Below are positions 55,043 through 64,000 of a DNA stretch of 64,000 nt, piece after piece. Under the pieces are notes generated by a model. That model did no database searches and was not told the origin of the DNA. It saw only the letters and a program-made list of their open reading frames with translations. The DNA is from Eurosta solidaginis (taxonomy: Eukaryota; Arthropoda; Insecta; Diptera; Tephritidae): NCBI RefSeq assembly GCF_040869045.1, contig NC_090319.1, positions 279,407,693 to 279,471,692 on the forward strand. Reading direction: 5' to 3'. A program made the position numbers and the translations under genes. Positions within the stretch are counted from its first letter, which is position 1, and the number at the start of each line of letters is the position of its first letter.

Positions 55043-55262
55043 CTTACTTACTTCATTGGCGCTTAACCGTTTAAACGGTTATGGCCGTCCAACAAAGCGC
55101 GTCAGTCGCTTCTTCGTTCTGCTAATTGGTCACACTAAGGGAATTTAAATCGTTTTGCTCCTGGTCCTTCCAGCGGAGTGGAGGCCGCCCTCTTCCACTG
55201 TTTCCATAGAGACGGGTTCCGATAAAAATACTTTCTTAGCCGGAGCATCGTCTTTCATTCAT
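55043..55262 (-). pseudogene. RTE-like LINE, 3' end only
   Basis: The reverse complement matches the last part of the intact LINE: 'gatgctccggctaagaaag', 'ggaaccc'-type, 'ggagtggaggccgccctc' reversed, and the terminal hairpin AACCGTTTAAACGGTT. The (TACT)n tail starts here (acttacttactt, 55043-55054). It is a typical 5'-truncated insertion. Confidence 0.8.
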
Positions 55263-56930
55263 TCATAATGAAATTAGTATCTTATTAATTTTAATAATCT
55301 CTCCTTAGGTCCATTGATTACGGTATGTAGGGTTGAGAGGGATATAGAAAGTGTTAAACACTTCCTTGTTGCTCTGGCCACCCACCACACGTAGGCAATG
55401 TCTGAACGAGCACTTTATGGCTGTGTAGTGGATCTTAGTTTTGCTGAAACCGCTATCATTATATGCTGTATTATACCGATTGGAAATTGGTTAGCTTCTT
55501 ATGGAATTTTTGAGATACGACTTAATGAAATAGCTCAGATACCTACAGGAAATTGGACCTTTTTAAGAAAACCGTCGAGTCGTCAAGTTACGACCTTTGT
55601 GTTAGGTTAGGAGGAAAGCAAGATTTTCAGGACGTACAGGGTACAAGAGATTCGTGGACATTTGTTTCCAGCAGAGAGGGCACTAGCGTCCTGGATGTTA
55701 ATTGGGCTCTTTCTCTACAGCAGGGCGGCACAGCAGCCAGTCAAATAGGCGACTCACCCTTTCTGTACGTACAAAGATCGTCTCTTAATTGACAAAATTG
55801 TGTTCAAAGTTGGCTCCACAACATATTTCAATGTCATTTTGATGCGAACACAGAAATCCATTATCAGGGCAAATAGCTGTCGTAATTTTAGCTAATAAAA
55901 TCGGAGTTCGGCTTGAAGTGCAAGAAACTTGAATACTGTATAAGCACGTGCATATCGCACAACCTCATATGAACAGTGATCAAACTCAACTTAACAGCTT
56001 ATCTAAATAATGCGTAAAATATAATCAAGGTCTCCTTCTGTACTAAAGGAATTCCTTTGTTATCGAATTATTTGCCGGCTAGCAGTGGTGATATCATGGA
56101 TCAGTTATATGAATCGTTAGGTAATGAGCTTAGGAATTCAATGCTATGCGGAACTTCAAAATTCAATACTTTTGATTTAGCTCCTTTTAGTTATATGTAA
56201 GTGTTAGCATCCAATTATAAATATTAAGCAGGTAAAACCTACAAAAACTAAGTATAAGACGTAGTCACATGAAATTGCATACCTTTACAATGATGATCGT
56301 TTGAACTTGTAGACTCACGTAGAAACCGGTTTCATTGAACTCTTTCGTGGGCTTTTCAAAATAAAAAAAGAAGCCTTTTAAAGAAGATCACCATATCAGC
56401 CCATAAACACGCTGCAGATGCGCATACTTCTTTTGTGTTCGGATTGCAGAATGTGATGTCTACTCACTTATCTTTCTCGTTCCCTGCTGCTCCCCTTTTA
56501 GGCATAATTTGCTTTAACAATTTATTGACACATTGTTTGGTCACGGACTGGTTTGGAGTTCCCACACACAGAAAATGTGATTTATAAACAAATATGAATA
56601 AACATAACAACCAAACAATCGGGTTTTTAACCTAAGTTTAAATACAAAATGCTCTTAAGTGAAATGAAGGTAAGACCCAAATATTTGTACGGTGGCCTTG
56701 ACAAAAGTGCGAAGCAGATTTCTGTTTTGGTCATTTTTTTTTACTTTACAAAAAATAATAGTCGGAAGAAAAGCTGTGTGTGGATTAAAAAATTACAATC
56801 CAAGAGCTCATGATTCTATTTGTAAAATTCCATTAAAATAGTTGAAAGAAGTCAAAAGTTTCGCCCGGTGTTTTATGGTAGAGCCAAACTCGAGGCAATA
56901 TGCTCACGGTGGTGTCCTCTGAAGGCTTGA
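55263..56930. other. Non-coding sequence, no supported gene
   Basis: Several open frames occur (55398-55610, 55553-55792), but none shows a domain, splice-bounded structure or repeat identity that I recognise. Confidence 0.35.
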
Positions 56931-57260
56931 TGGTGTGAATAAGTCATCAGATTGTCACACGCCCTCGCTGAGTTTAGACAGGACCGTAAGGCGATGTTTA
57001 GTCGGAGATGGGGTATTCGAGAGAGACTGCCCGCAATCAATGATGATGGAATTAGTTAATGTTCATCCACCTGACTATGACGAAGTCAGAATAGCAATAA
57101 CCACATCGCTGCTAACTGCCTGTAGAGCTATTCAAATGCGGCGGTGCGACGTTGGCAGGACACATGCATCAACTTATGCGCAAAATATGGTCTGACGTTT
57201 GGAATCTAAGTATTCTTTGTCCCGTCCAAGCAGAGGATGGAAAACGATTTAAGGGCCAGA
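56931..57260 (+). pseudogene. RTE-like LINE remnant
   Basis: 'HPPDYDEVRIAIT' (57063-57103) matches VPPPDYDEVRIAIT of the intact ORF. After a deletion, 'LFKCGGATLAGHMHQLMRKIWSDVWNLSILCPV' matches the LFKFGGEELVRRMQQLLSKIW...WNLSVLCPV block. The intervening NNKAVGADG block is deleted. Confidence 0.8.
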
Positions 57261-57592
57261 CTATGTATGACGCCGTAGCACTTTGAGCCGCAGTTACTGG
57301 CATTCACATTCACCACTTTATTATAAATTAGGCAATCAGGTTTACTTTCACTCACTGCCTGTAGAGCTATTCAAATGCGGCGGTGCGACGTTGGCAGGAC
57401 ACATGCATCAACTTATGCGCAAAATATGGTCTGACGTTTGGAATCTAAGTATTCTTTGTCCCGTCCAAGCAGAGGATGGAAAACGATTTAAGGGCCAGAC
57501 TATGTATGACGCCGTAGCACTTTGAGCCGCAGTTACTGGCATTCACATTCACCACTTTATTATAAATTAGGCAATCAGGTTTACTTTCACTC
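57115..57592. repeat. 239-bp direct tandem duplication
   Basis: 57115-57353 and 57354-57592 are identical by eye. Both start with actgcctgtagag, and the sequence after the second copy again starts actgc, so the breakpoints share the 5-bp word ACTGC. The unit contains part of the RTE remnant. Confidence 0.9.
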
Positions 57593-58286
57593 ACTGCGGT
57601 GAATGAATGCTCTTATATCATACGAATTCTGGTTCACACGAGAAAATACGAATCATTGCCTTATATACATAATATGCCCCTGAATTCCCCTCGTGTTACG
57701 AATTGTCGCTAGTTAGCCCAATGAAGGAGCGAGTTACGCGACTTGTTGGACAGACAAAACCATTGAAACTGTTAAACACTAATTTAGTAAGTATCACTTT
57801 TGGTGCAGGACCACCACGATATTTTCAAGTGATTTGTTCATCTTAGTCTTCTCTTCCACAAAGTTCGCATTAGGGCTTATTCCCGCTAACAATTTCTTAG
57901 ACTATACAATAAAGCTATTTGGATTTAGATTAGAGGCAGATTAAAAAAAAATTATTGATAATCGTGAGGGCATAGATCATGCAAATTGTACTTATGAGCA
58001 TTCTCACTTCCACGTTTCCAACGCACGACACCGGCCAATCCCATATCTGGCTTCACAAAATCTTGAAACCCTATTGGACAAATTTTGTTAAAGAAAGTTA
58101 TGTTTTGTTGATAAGTGGAATGAAGTGCAAAAGTGCAACATTGATACTTTTCAACAGTTCGCTGTTTAGTTGACATACACGTAAAAGGGGCTATGTTTAA
58201 ATCAAGGGTTATGTAATACTAGAAAAATATTCTTAATTCACCCTCGACAAGCATATTATGCCACTTTCGAAAATACCATGAAAGAG
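57593..58286. other. Non-coding sequence, nothing recognised
   Basis: No coding or repeat signal is seen. Confidence 0.35.
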
Positions 58287-58422
58287 GGCTTACTTCGAAG
58301 ATCTTAAGACCAAGCTTCCCTTCCAATTTGAGTCGTGCGCCTATTTTAATTCGTTCAAACAAATTGGCGGGACGAGACTCACATTTTGTATGCCGATTCC
58401 GAACACAGCTGCCGATTTGTTT

Positions 58423-59733
58423 GAGTCATATCGCCCGATATCTCTCCTATCGCCAGTAGCCAAGATGCTTGAAGCCATTTTGCTCCCCTACTTCAAAGCA
58501 AATTTGCAGCTAGCTTGTCATCAGCATGGCTTCAGAGAACTCCATAGCACCAACACCGCGCTAAATGCCATCAGCACCCAGATAAATTGCTGTTTAAATC
58601 AAAACCCCCACCACAGAATAGTACTCGTTGCGCTAGACCTATCAAAAGCTTTTGATACGGTCAACCATGGCACGTTACTGCAAGACCTGGAAGGGTCTAC
58701 TCTTCCCCCATGTCTTGAAAGGTAGACCGCAAATTATCTGGGTTGTCGGCAGGCATCGGTGCAATTTAGAAATGAAACATCAAAACTAAGAAGAATTAAA
58801 CAAGGGGTGCCACAGGTTGGTGTCCTATCCCCACTTCTGTTTAATTTCTACATATCTAAGCTACCTTCGCCACCAGAAGGAGTTACTATCGTTTCCTACG
58901 CCGACGACTGCACAATAATGGCCACAGGCCCAGGCCCACAGATCGATGAGCTTTGCAACAGAATAAACGGCCACCTCCCTGATCTCTCCAGTTTTTTCGC
59001 CTCGCGAAACCTGGCATTATCACCGACTAAATCCTCCGCGACCTTATTTAGAACATGGACGTCCCAAATGTCGACCATTTTGAACATCCACGTCGGGGGC
59101 ACTACGCTACCGACTGCCCTACACCCCAAAATCTTGGGTGTGACCTTTGATCAGGATCTACATTTTGGTGAGCATGCAGCCGCAATTGTACCGAAAATCC
59201 AGAGCCGTAATATAATCCTCAAATCCCTTGCTGGCAGTACTTGGGGAAAAGACAAAGAAATGCTCATTTCCACATACAAAGCAATTGGCCAGCCGATTGC
59301 ATGCTACGCGTCCCCTATATGGTCGCCAAGCCTAAAAATTACCCACCAGCCTGGGCATCCCAACAGACATCTGATCATCTGATTGATGAGCCAACACCGC
59401 CTAGGGGCTTAAGGAGTCATCTCCGTAAGCATTATGAGGAAATACGGCACCTGAGAACTCAGCCGTATGAAGCAAAAAAAAAACAAGCAGGTCCTTGGTT
59501 ATGAACTCCACAAACAAGCGTCGGACCTTTATGCCGGGAATTACCCGGTGAATCCAGTACTCAAAGAACAGTACCCAAAACTTGCGGAAGATGAACGTAT
59601 ACTCCTCAGGGAAAAGCGAGTCACTCTAGCTCAACTTCGTTCTAGATACTGTAACAGGTTAAACTCTTACCTATCCAGAATCAACCCCGACATACAAAAT
59701 GTATTCCCCGCTTGCAATGTGTCCCCCACATGA
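58423..59733 (+). pseudogene. Jockey/CR1-like reverse transcriptase remnant
   Basis: One frame covers 58423-59382 except for a TAG at 58723-58725, where Trp is expected. Motifs: HQHGFRELHST, VALDLSKAFDTVNHG (motif A), RIKQGVPQVGVLSP, YADD at 58897-58908, and LGVTFD. Around 59340 a deletion and frameshift remove part of the C-terminal region. The end block (LAQLRSRYCNRLNSY, FPACNVSP) recalls the cysteine-rich C terminus of this group. It is not functional. Confidence 0.82.
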
Positions 59734-59902
59734 CACCAACTATCTCTTTAATTGTAATGTGGAACCAACGCCTCTAACACCCCTTTCATTATGGTCCACC
59801 CCTGTTGAAACAGCTTCCTTGGACTCCCGTTAGAGGATATTGATGACAATTTGTGATCGGTCGAAAATATTAGGTGGGGCGAAGCACTGCTACAACAACA
59901 AC
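58423..59902 (+). mobile_element. Jockey/CR1-like LINE, 5'-truncated, CAA tail
   Basis: The insert starts inside the reverse transcriptase (ESYRPISLLSPVAK) and ends 'gctacaacaacaac', with matching ATTTGTTT at 58415-58422 and 59903-59910. A 5' truncation with a target duplication is the normal result of incomplete reverse transcription. Confidence 0.85.
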
Positions 59903-60228
59903 ATTTGTTTTCACTGAGAAATTATTCAATGCCGAAAAATACTCAGAATTGTTTTCCAAACCACTGCCGAGGGACGACCCCACTTAGAAAAACCTTTTTC
60001 AAATTGAGAAAAAATTTTTTCGTGGTAGGCGGCACTACCCTTCGAGTTGGTTTGAGGAATAATTAAGCTGTAGATAGAGGTAACTGAATGAATTTTAAGA
60101 CAATTACCTTAAACGGCCCCCCTTGAGCGCCTCGTAACTTCTCTTAGCCCTGTACGGTACAATCCTGACTCTAGATAATTCAAGATTATATTCTGATGAT
60201 TTTTGAATAGTCTGTGGTATATAAATAT

Positions 60229-61064
60229 TGTGACGAATATTCACATCACTAAGTGATACAAGCTTCCTAATCCCATACTAAGCAGCCACTTGTATGTACG
60301 TAAACAAATCAATCAGCATTTACATGTACATACAACACAGCAGAGAGATACTCGCCGTCAGCCGAAGTAGCACTCACATATACACACGCCTATGGCTATG
60401 CGAGAGACTATAAACTACAAACATACATATACATTTGGGTGGGTCAAATTTATTGTTGAAAAGACACATCCAGTTTCTGAATCTATGGGTCATACTAAGT
60501 AATATTGTCCATGGGACCATAGGTCTGAAATGAATTTCGAGCCTCCCTAATTTTGTTAGAAAATTTTATATCCCAATCCGAATCCGTTTATTTTCATCTA
60601 TTTTATTTGTGAGAGCCGCTATTCGGATTGGGATATACAATTTTCTAAGAAAATTAGGGAGGCTCGAATTTCATTTCAGACCTATGGTCCCATGGTTAGT
60701 ATTACTCAGTATGACCCATAGATTCAGAAACTGGATGTGCACCTGAAGTTTTTTTCTCTCTTTTTCCCCATACAATTTGACCCGCCCTAATGTATATATA
60801 TGGCTGGTAACCAAGCATGAAGTTTGCGAAGTTACTAGACCTTAGGAGAAATCGGTGGACGAGGCAACAGAGAGTATAAAAGCAGCGAAAGCTTAGAAGT
60901 CAGTAATCAGTTTGATTTAAACACGCTATCAGTTGCGAATTTCACTAGTAAAGTAGTCAAATAAAGACCATTTTGCAATACAAAATATTGGAGTGATTTA
61001 TTCAACAGTTAGCGAACGTTAGCAGAAGGTTTCAAATAAGCGAAAATTCACTAAATTCGTTACA
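60229..61064 (+). repeat. Solo LTR of the same family, split by a MITE
   Basis: The LTR runs TGTGACGAAT to TTCGTTACA with ATAT at 60225-60228 and 61065-61068. It has a TATA box (gtataaaagc, about 60875) and 'aataaagacc' (60960). The 361-bp MITE plus its TATA duplication lies inside; without it the LTR is about 470 bp. Confidence 0.85.
60432..60792. mobile_element. Foldback (palindromic) MITE
   Basis: Nearly the whole 361 bp forms one inverted repeat around a centre near 60600. Ends are CATTTGGGTGGGTCAAAT and, inverted, CATTAGGGCGGGTCAAAT. It is flanked by TATA at 60428-60431 and 60793-60796. As RNA it would form a hairpin with arms of more than 150 bp. Confidence 0.85.
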
Positions 61065-61068
61065 ATAT

Positions 61069-62735
61069 GTAGGTAGAATGGCTGGGACCCGTATAACCAA
61101 AGTAGCTAGCATCCCTGGATGCAATGTCACTTCATCTTCTGCAGCGGTTATTATGCGAAATACAAACCCGTGCTTTTGTCTACTGACCTCCGCAAGCTCT
61201 TGTGAGCTTACAGGAGTTGCCTCAAAGTGTATCTACCTAGGCCAATTCTTGTTTGTTATAGTCAACTTTTCGCATGTTTCCTACAATGTGGTCTACAATT
61301 GCATGCCACTATCAACTTCAACCGTGTCTCCCTTTGCTATTTGGAAAAATTTTAGAACAAACTGCTCTCGCTGTTTGTGAAGACAAAAGTCTATTTTGGC
61401 ACTAATTATAGCCGCGGGAAGTAAAATAAGGATACCACGTTCAACTAAAATCTAAGCCCTTCCTCTTCAGCACCATTTTATATAGAGTATACTGAAGTCC
61501 TTCAAATACGGTCCACAGATGGTGCGAAAAGCTTCAGATGCACCACCGCACTCAGTGCATTGAATCTTCTGAAGTGATTAGCGAGATTATACTTCGTCCA
61601 AAAAGCTCCCCACCACACTGTACAGCAGCAGGTCAGCATTAGAACGGATACTCAGCATAATTTTATAGGGTTTTTGCTACCTGCTTAGTTTTTGTAGTCT
61701 AAAAGTATGTGGTTTGCATATCTTGTCCGGATTAAACCAAGGTGGTACCTTAAAAAGGAATGCTTGACCCAATTTGTCTGGGCTTACTCGCAATAAGAAG
61801 CAATTTAGAACGTAGACATTACATACATACCTCGATATTGTCAAATGGACTTTAGTCTACATTTGATTATAATAGTTGGGATGGTTTAAGTAAACAACCG
61901 CTTGCTGATGTCAATCTAGAAGACTAAGCACCAAGCAAGAAACAGTGAAGACATTTCTTTGATCAGGCAAAAAAAGGTGGAAGAGAATAAAATAATGTAA
62001 TTTAGTTTTATTCTCACCATAGTGTTTGATTTTGATGTTTTGTCAAGAGTTAGTCACATATCAGAAAAATATAAACAAATTCGCATTCATTCTTTGGAGA
62101 ATACACATTTGTATAAGCAGGTGAAACAACACAAAAGATCGTTGGAGAGGACCAGGCCAGTGATGTTTTTACTGCACGATTTTAACCTCGAATATACAAG
62201 TTTTATGATTTCGGCGGTTTTTATAGATTTTTACCATCTCCTAAACTGAACATGGTGAAAACGATCCGAAAAATTTTACGCCGATGATAAGTCAGTCGGC
62301 CTTCACCAAGCACTCTTTTCATAATCTTCATGTAATATTTACTCATATATCGAACAGTTCTCGTACCAACCAACCAAAGTATAGCTGAAAGGTAAGATGC
62401 GTCCGTTTTGTTAAGAAGCATGATAGCAGTTATCTGCTCTCATCCAAGGTGCCACAAACGAAATTTACAAACTTATGTACATTTATCAATATGAGGTGAA
62501 TCTGAACAAAAGAGAAAAGAAAAATATGCAACTTGCGTAAACAATCAATGAATACATGAAAATGCTCTGCCCTTCACATTGACCATTCAAATGTTTTACA
62601 TGCATAATTCTAACAAAATTAATTAGTTAAATGTTCATGCAGTGTACATGTGCCGGTGGCATTTGAAGAGAGAGCCCGAAATCTGCGAACTATTTGCATT
62701 GCAATCTAGTAAAACAAGTTACTTGGAGCGATTTA
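61069..62735. other. Non-coding sequence, no supported gene
   Basis: The 100-codon frame at 61078-61380 and the 75-codon frame at 62022-62249 show no domain that I recognise and no splice context. No repeat family is identified. Confidence 0.35.
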
Positions 62736-62958
62736 ACTGGAAACAGCTTCTGTTCCAATTCGCGTTGTGTCCCTTTTAATTTCCTCTCCAATTTGGCAGG
62801 ACGGGTTCAACGTGCGACGGGACCTAGCTGCGAGGCAGGTGCATTTGCACTGAGAAGCTTTTCTTGGCAGGAATACAATTGAACAAAATTTTTGTAAATT
62901 TTTAACGTTGCTTTGCTCGGGACTATAACCCAGGCTACCACACCACGGTAGCCGCCAC
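62736..62958 (-). mobile_element. tRNA-derived SINE, diverged, minus strand
   Basis: 'ccaatttggcaggacggg', 'gcgaggcaggtgcatttgcactga' and 'accacaccacggtagccgcc' match the family in order. The middle part with the cctcggcagtg block is deleted. Confidence 0.75.
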
Positions 62959-63051
62959 GTTTCACGTTTAGTGTAGCGCAGATGAAACTATGAGTTGACA
63001 ACTATCCGTTCCAAGACAATTATCGTTTTTTAGAGGGGAAAAGGGTTAATA

Positions 63052-63410
63052 CCAGAGCTGGGTAGTAATGATTACTTTAGGTAATCAATACCAATCGATC
63101 CCCCATGTACATGTACTTGAGGGAAGTAATCAATTCCTTTCCTCCACAGCAAAGGAATTGATTACATTTCAATTCCTCAAAAAAAAAAAAAATACCAAAA
63201 GTAATTTCTTTTTTTTGAGGCTCAAGTACAAAAAATTTTTTGTTTGTAATTGAGAAAAAAATTCTTTGTTCAAATGTAATTTCTGCCCAAGTACTTTCGA
63301 AAGGAATTGCAAATGTAATTGAAAATTTTCCAATTACAGTGAATGGAAAAAGTACTTTCGAATTTCCCATTCCTTAAAGGAATTGCAAGTTATTGAAAAA
63401 TTCGTAGTGT
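63052..63410. repeat. MITE-like repeat rich in GTAATTGATTAC words
   Basis: It starts 'ccagagctgggtagtaatg' and is made of many short inverted units (aggaattgattac, gtaattgaaaat, aagtacttt). CAGAGCTGGG is a common hAT-type end, but no matching right end was found, so it is a truncated or decayed copy. Confidence 0.45.
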
Positions 63411-63534
63411 AAAAAATATTTTTGCGATTCGAGCGGCGATTTTATGAGCCAAAGTAACTTTTTGGACCATAAGAAAATGTGTTTAAAACACAAGCACTGC
63501 CTTCAATGACTTGCAATTCATTTCTTCTCCCCAT

Positions 63535-64000
63535 ATATGAGAAAGGTTATGGTAAGATTATATCATCGTAGTTTAGATATGCTGTTAAGTGGCCGGCCAA
63601 TTGCTTTGTACGTGGCTAGCAACGTTTCTTCATCTTTTCCCCAAGTGCTACTGGCAAGCGACTTGAGGATTTTGTTGCGGATTTGTACTTTAGATACAAC
63701 TTCGATGGCATACGTCTTGAAAGTGAGAGTGTGATCGAATGTTACTCCTAAGATATTTTAATGGCTGACAATCGGTACCGCAACACCATCGACGTGAACG
63801 TCCAATATTCCACGTCGCAAAACAGTGACCGTGGATTTGGCTGGCTAGGTTCAGATAATTTGCAATTTATCTTTTTATACAAAGGTGAAAAGGTGAATCT
63901 TCTATATCTTGGAGTATAGTACCGTGGTTGACTGTGTCAAGCTTTTGACAGTGCTGGTAGTGCTATGTATTTTGCGGAAGCCATGCTGATGGGTGGCTGG
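63535..64000 (-). pseudogene. Jockey/CR1-like LINE remnant, minus strand, runs off the window
   Basis: The reverse complement encodes THQHGFRKIHSTTST, then a jump to LDTVNHGTILQDIE, then TVTVLRRGILDVHVDG, NILGVTFDHTL, and ILKSLASSTWGKDEETLLATYKAIG. These parallel the LINE at 58423 block by block, but the YADD region is deleted. It continues past 64000. Confidence 0.78.

Larger units (their letters stand above)
58287..60035 (-). mobile_element. tRNA-derived SINE split by a LINE insertion
   Basis: The tail half (58287-58422: 'gaccaagcttcccttccaat', 'aaattggcgggacgagactc', 'gccgattccgaac') and the head-side half (59903-60035: 'ttttcactgagaaattattc', 'ccactgccgagggacgacccc', 'cgtggtaggcgg') belong to one minus-strand SINE. 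Removing 58423-59910 restores the normal order. Confidence 0.82.

Overview
The window reads as animal, most likely dipteran, nuclear DNA, and the repeat families point to a true fruit fly (Tephritidae). It is AT-rich and largely non-coding. The only host gene I can support is a split gene with short exons and GT..AG introns. Almost everything else is transposable-element DNA in many layers. The organism call rests on recognising repeat families and is an inference.

Host gene: a PAQR (progestin/adipoQ receptor, PAQR3-like) seven-transmembrane protein lies on the minus strand. Its exons, in transcript order, are 32121-32273, 25463-25567, 25104-25388, and then a two-exon block. That block occurs twice: 18193-18381 + 17850-18021 and 9596-9784 + 9253-9424. 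The first and last coding exons were not found. All the other DNA from about 9 to 32 kb is therefore intronic, and the gene probably extends beyond the exons listed.

Left third (1-22 kb): a deleted Ty3/gypsy-like LTR element (1060-4594) is followed by repeat-filled intron, two PAQR exons and an RTE-like LINE. An 8,597-bp block (3022-11618) is repeated directly at 11619-20215. I saw five substitutions between the copies. The left end of the block cuts the gag gene and the right end cuts the LINE, so the junction creates a chimeric ORF. The second copy runs into an intact 998-codon LINE (18647-22085) with a 12-bp target duplication. The duplication may be real and recent, or it may be an assembly or haplotype artefact.

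Middle (22-44 kb): LINE remnants, tRNA-derived SINEs (one split by a hAT-like element), copies of a complex repeat with a 17-unit minisatellite, and solo LTRs. The most interesting object is at 35863-41654. It is a Transib-type (RAG1-related) DNA transposon remnant with perfect 37-bp inverted termini that begin CACAGTG. It has a CGGTG 5-bp target duplication and a transposase C-terminal region that keeps the RAG1-like catalytic glutamate. It sits inside one 49-bp terminal inverted repeat of another transposon, whose other end preserves the empty site.

Right third (44-64 kb): solo LTRs (one split by a foldback MITE), SINEs, foldback elements, a Jockey/CR1-like LINE inserted in a SINE (58.4-59.9 kb), a second inverted copy of that LINE at the window edge, RTE fragments, and a 239-bp tandem duplication. 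I found no tRNA, rRNA or CRISPR features.
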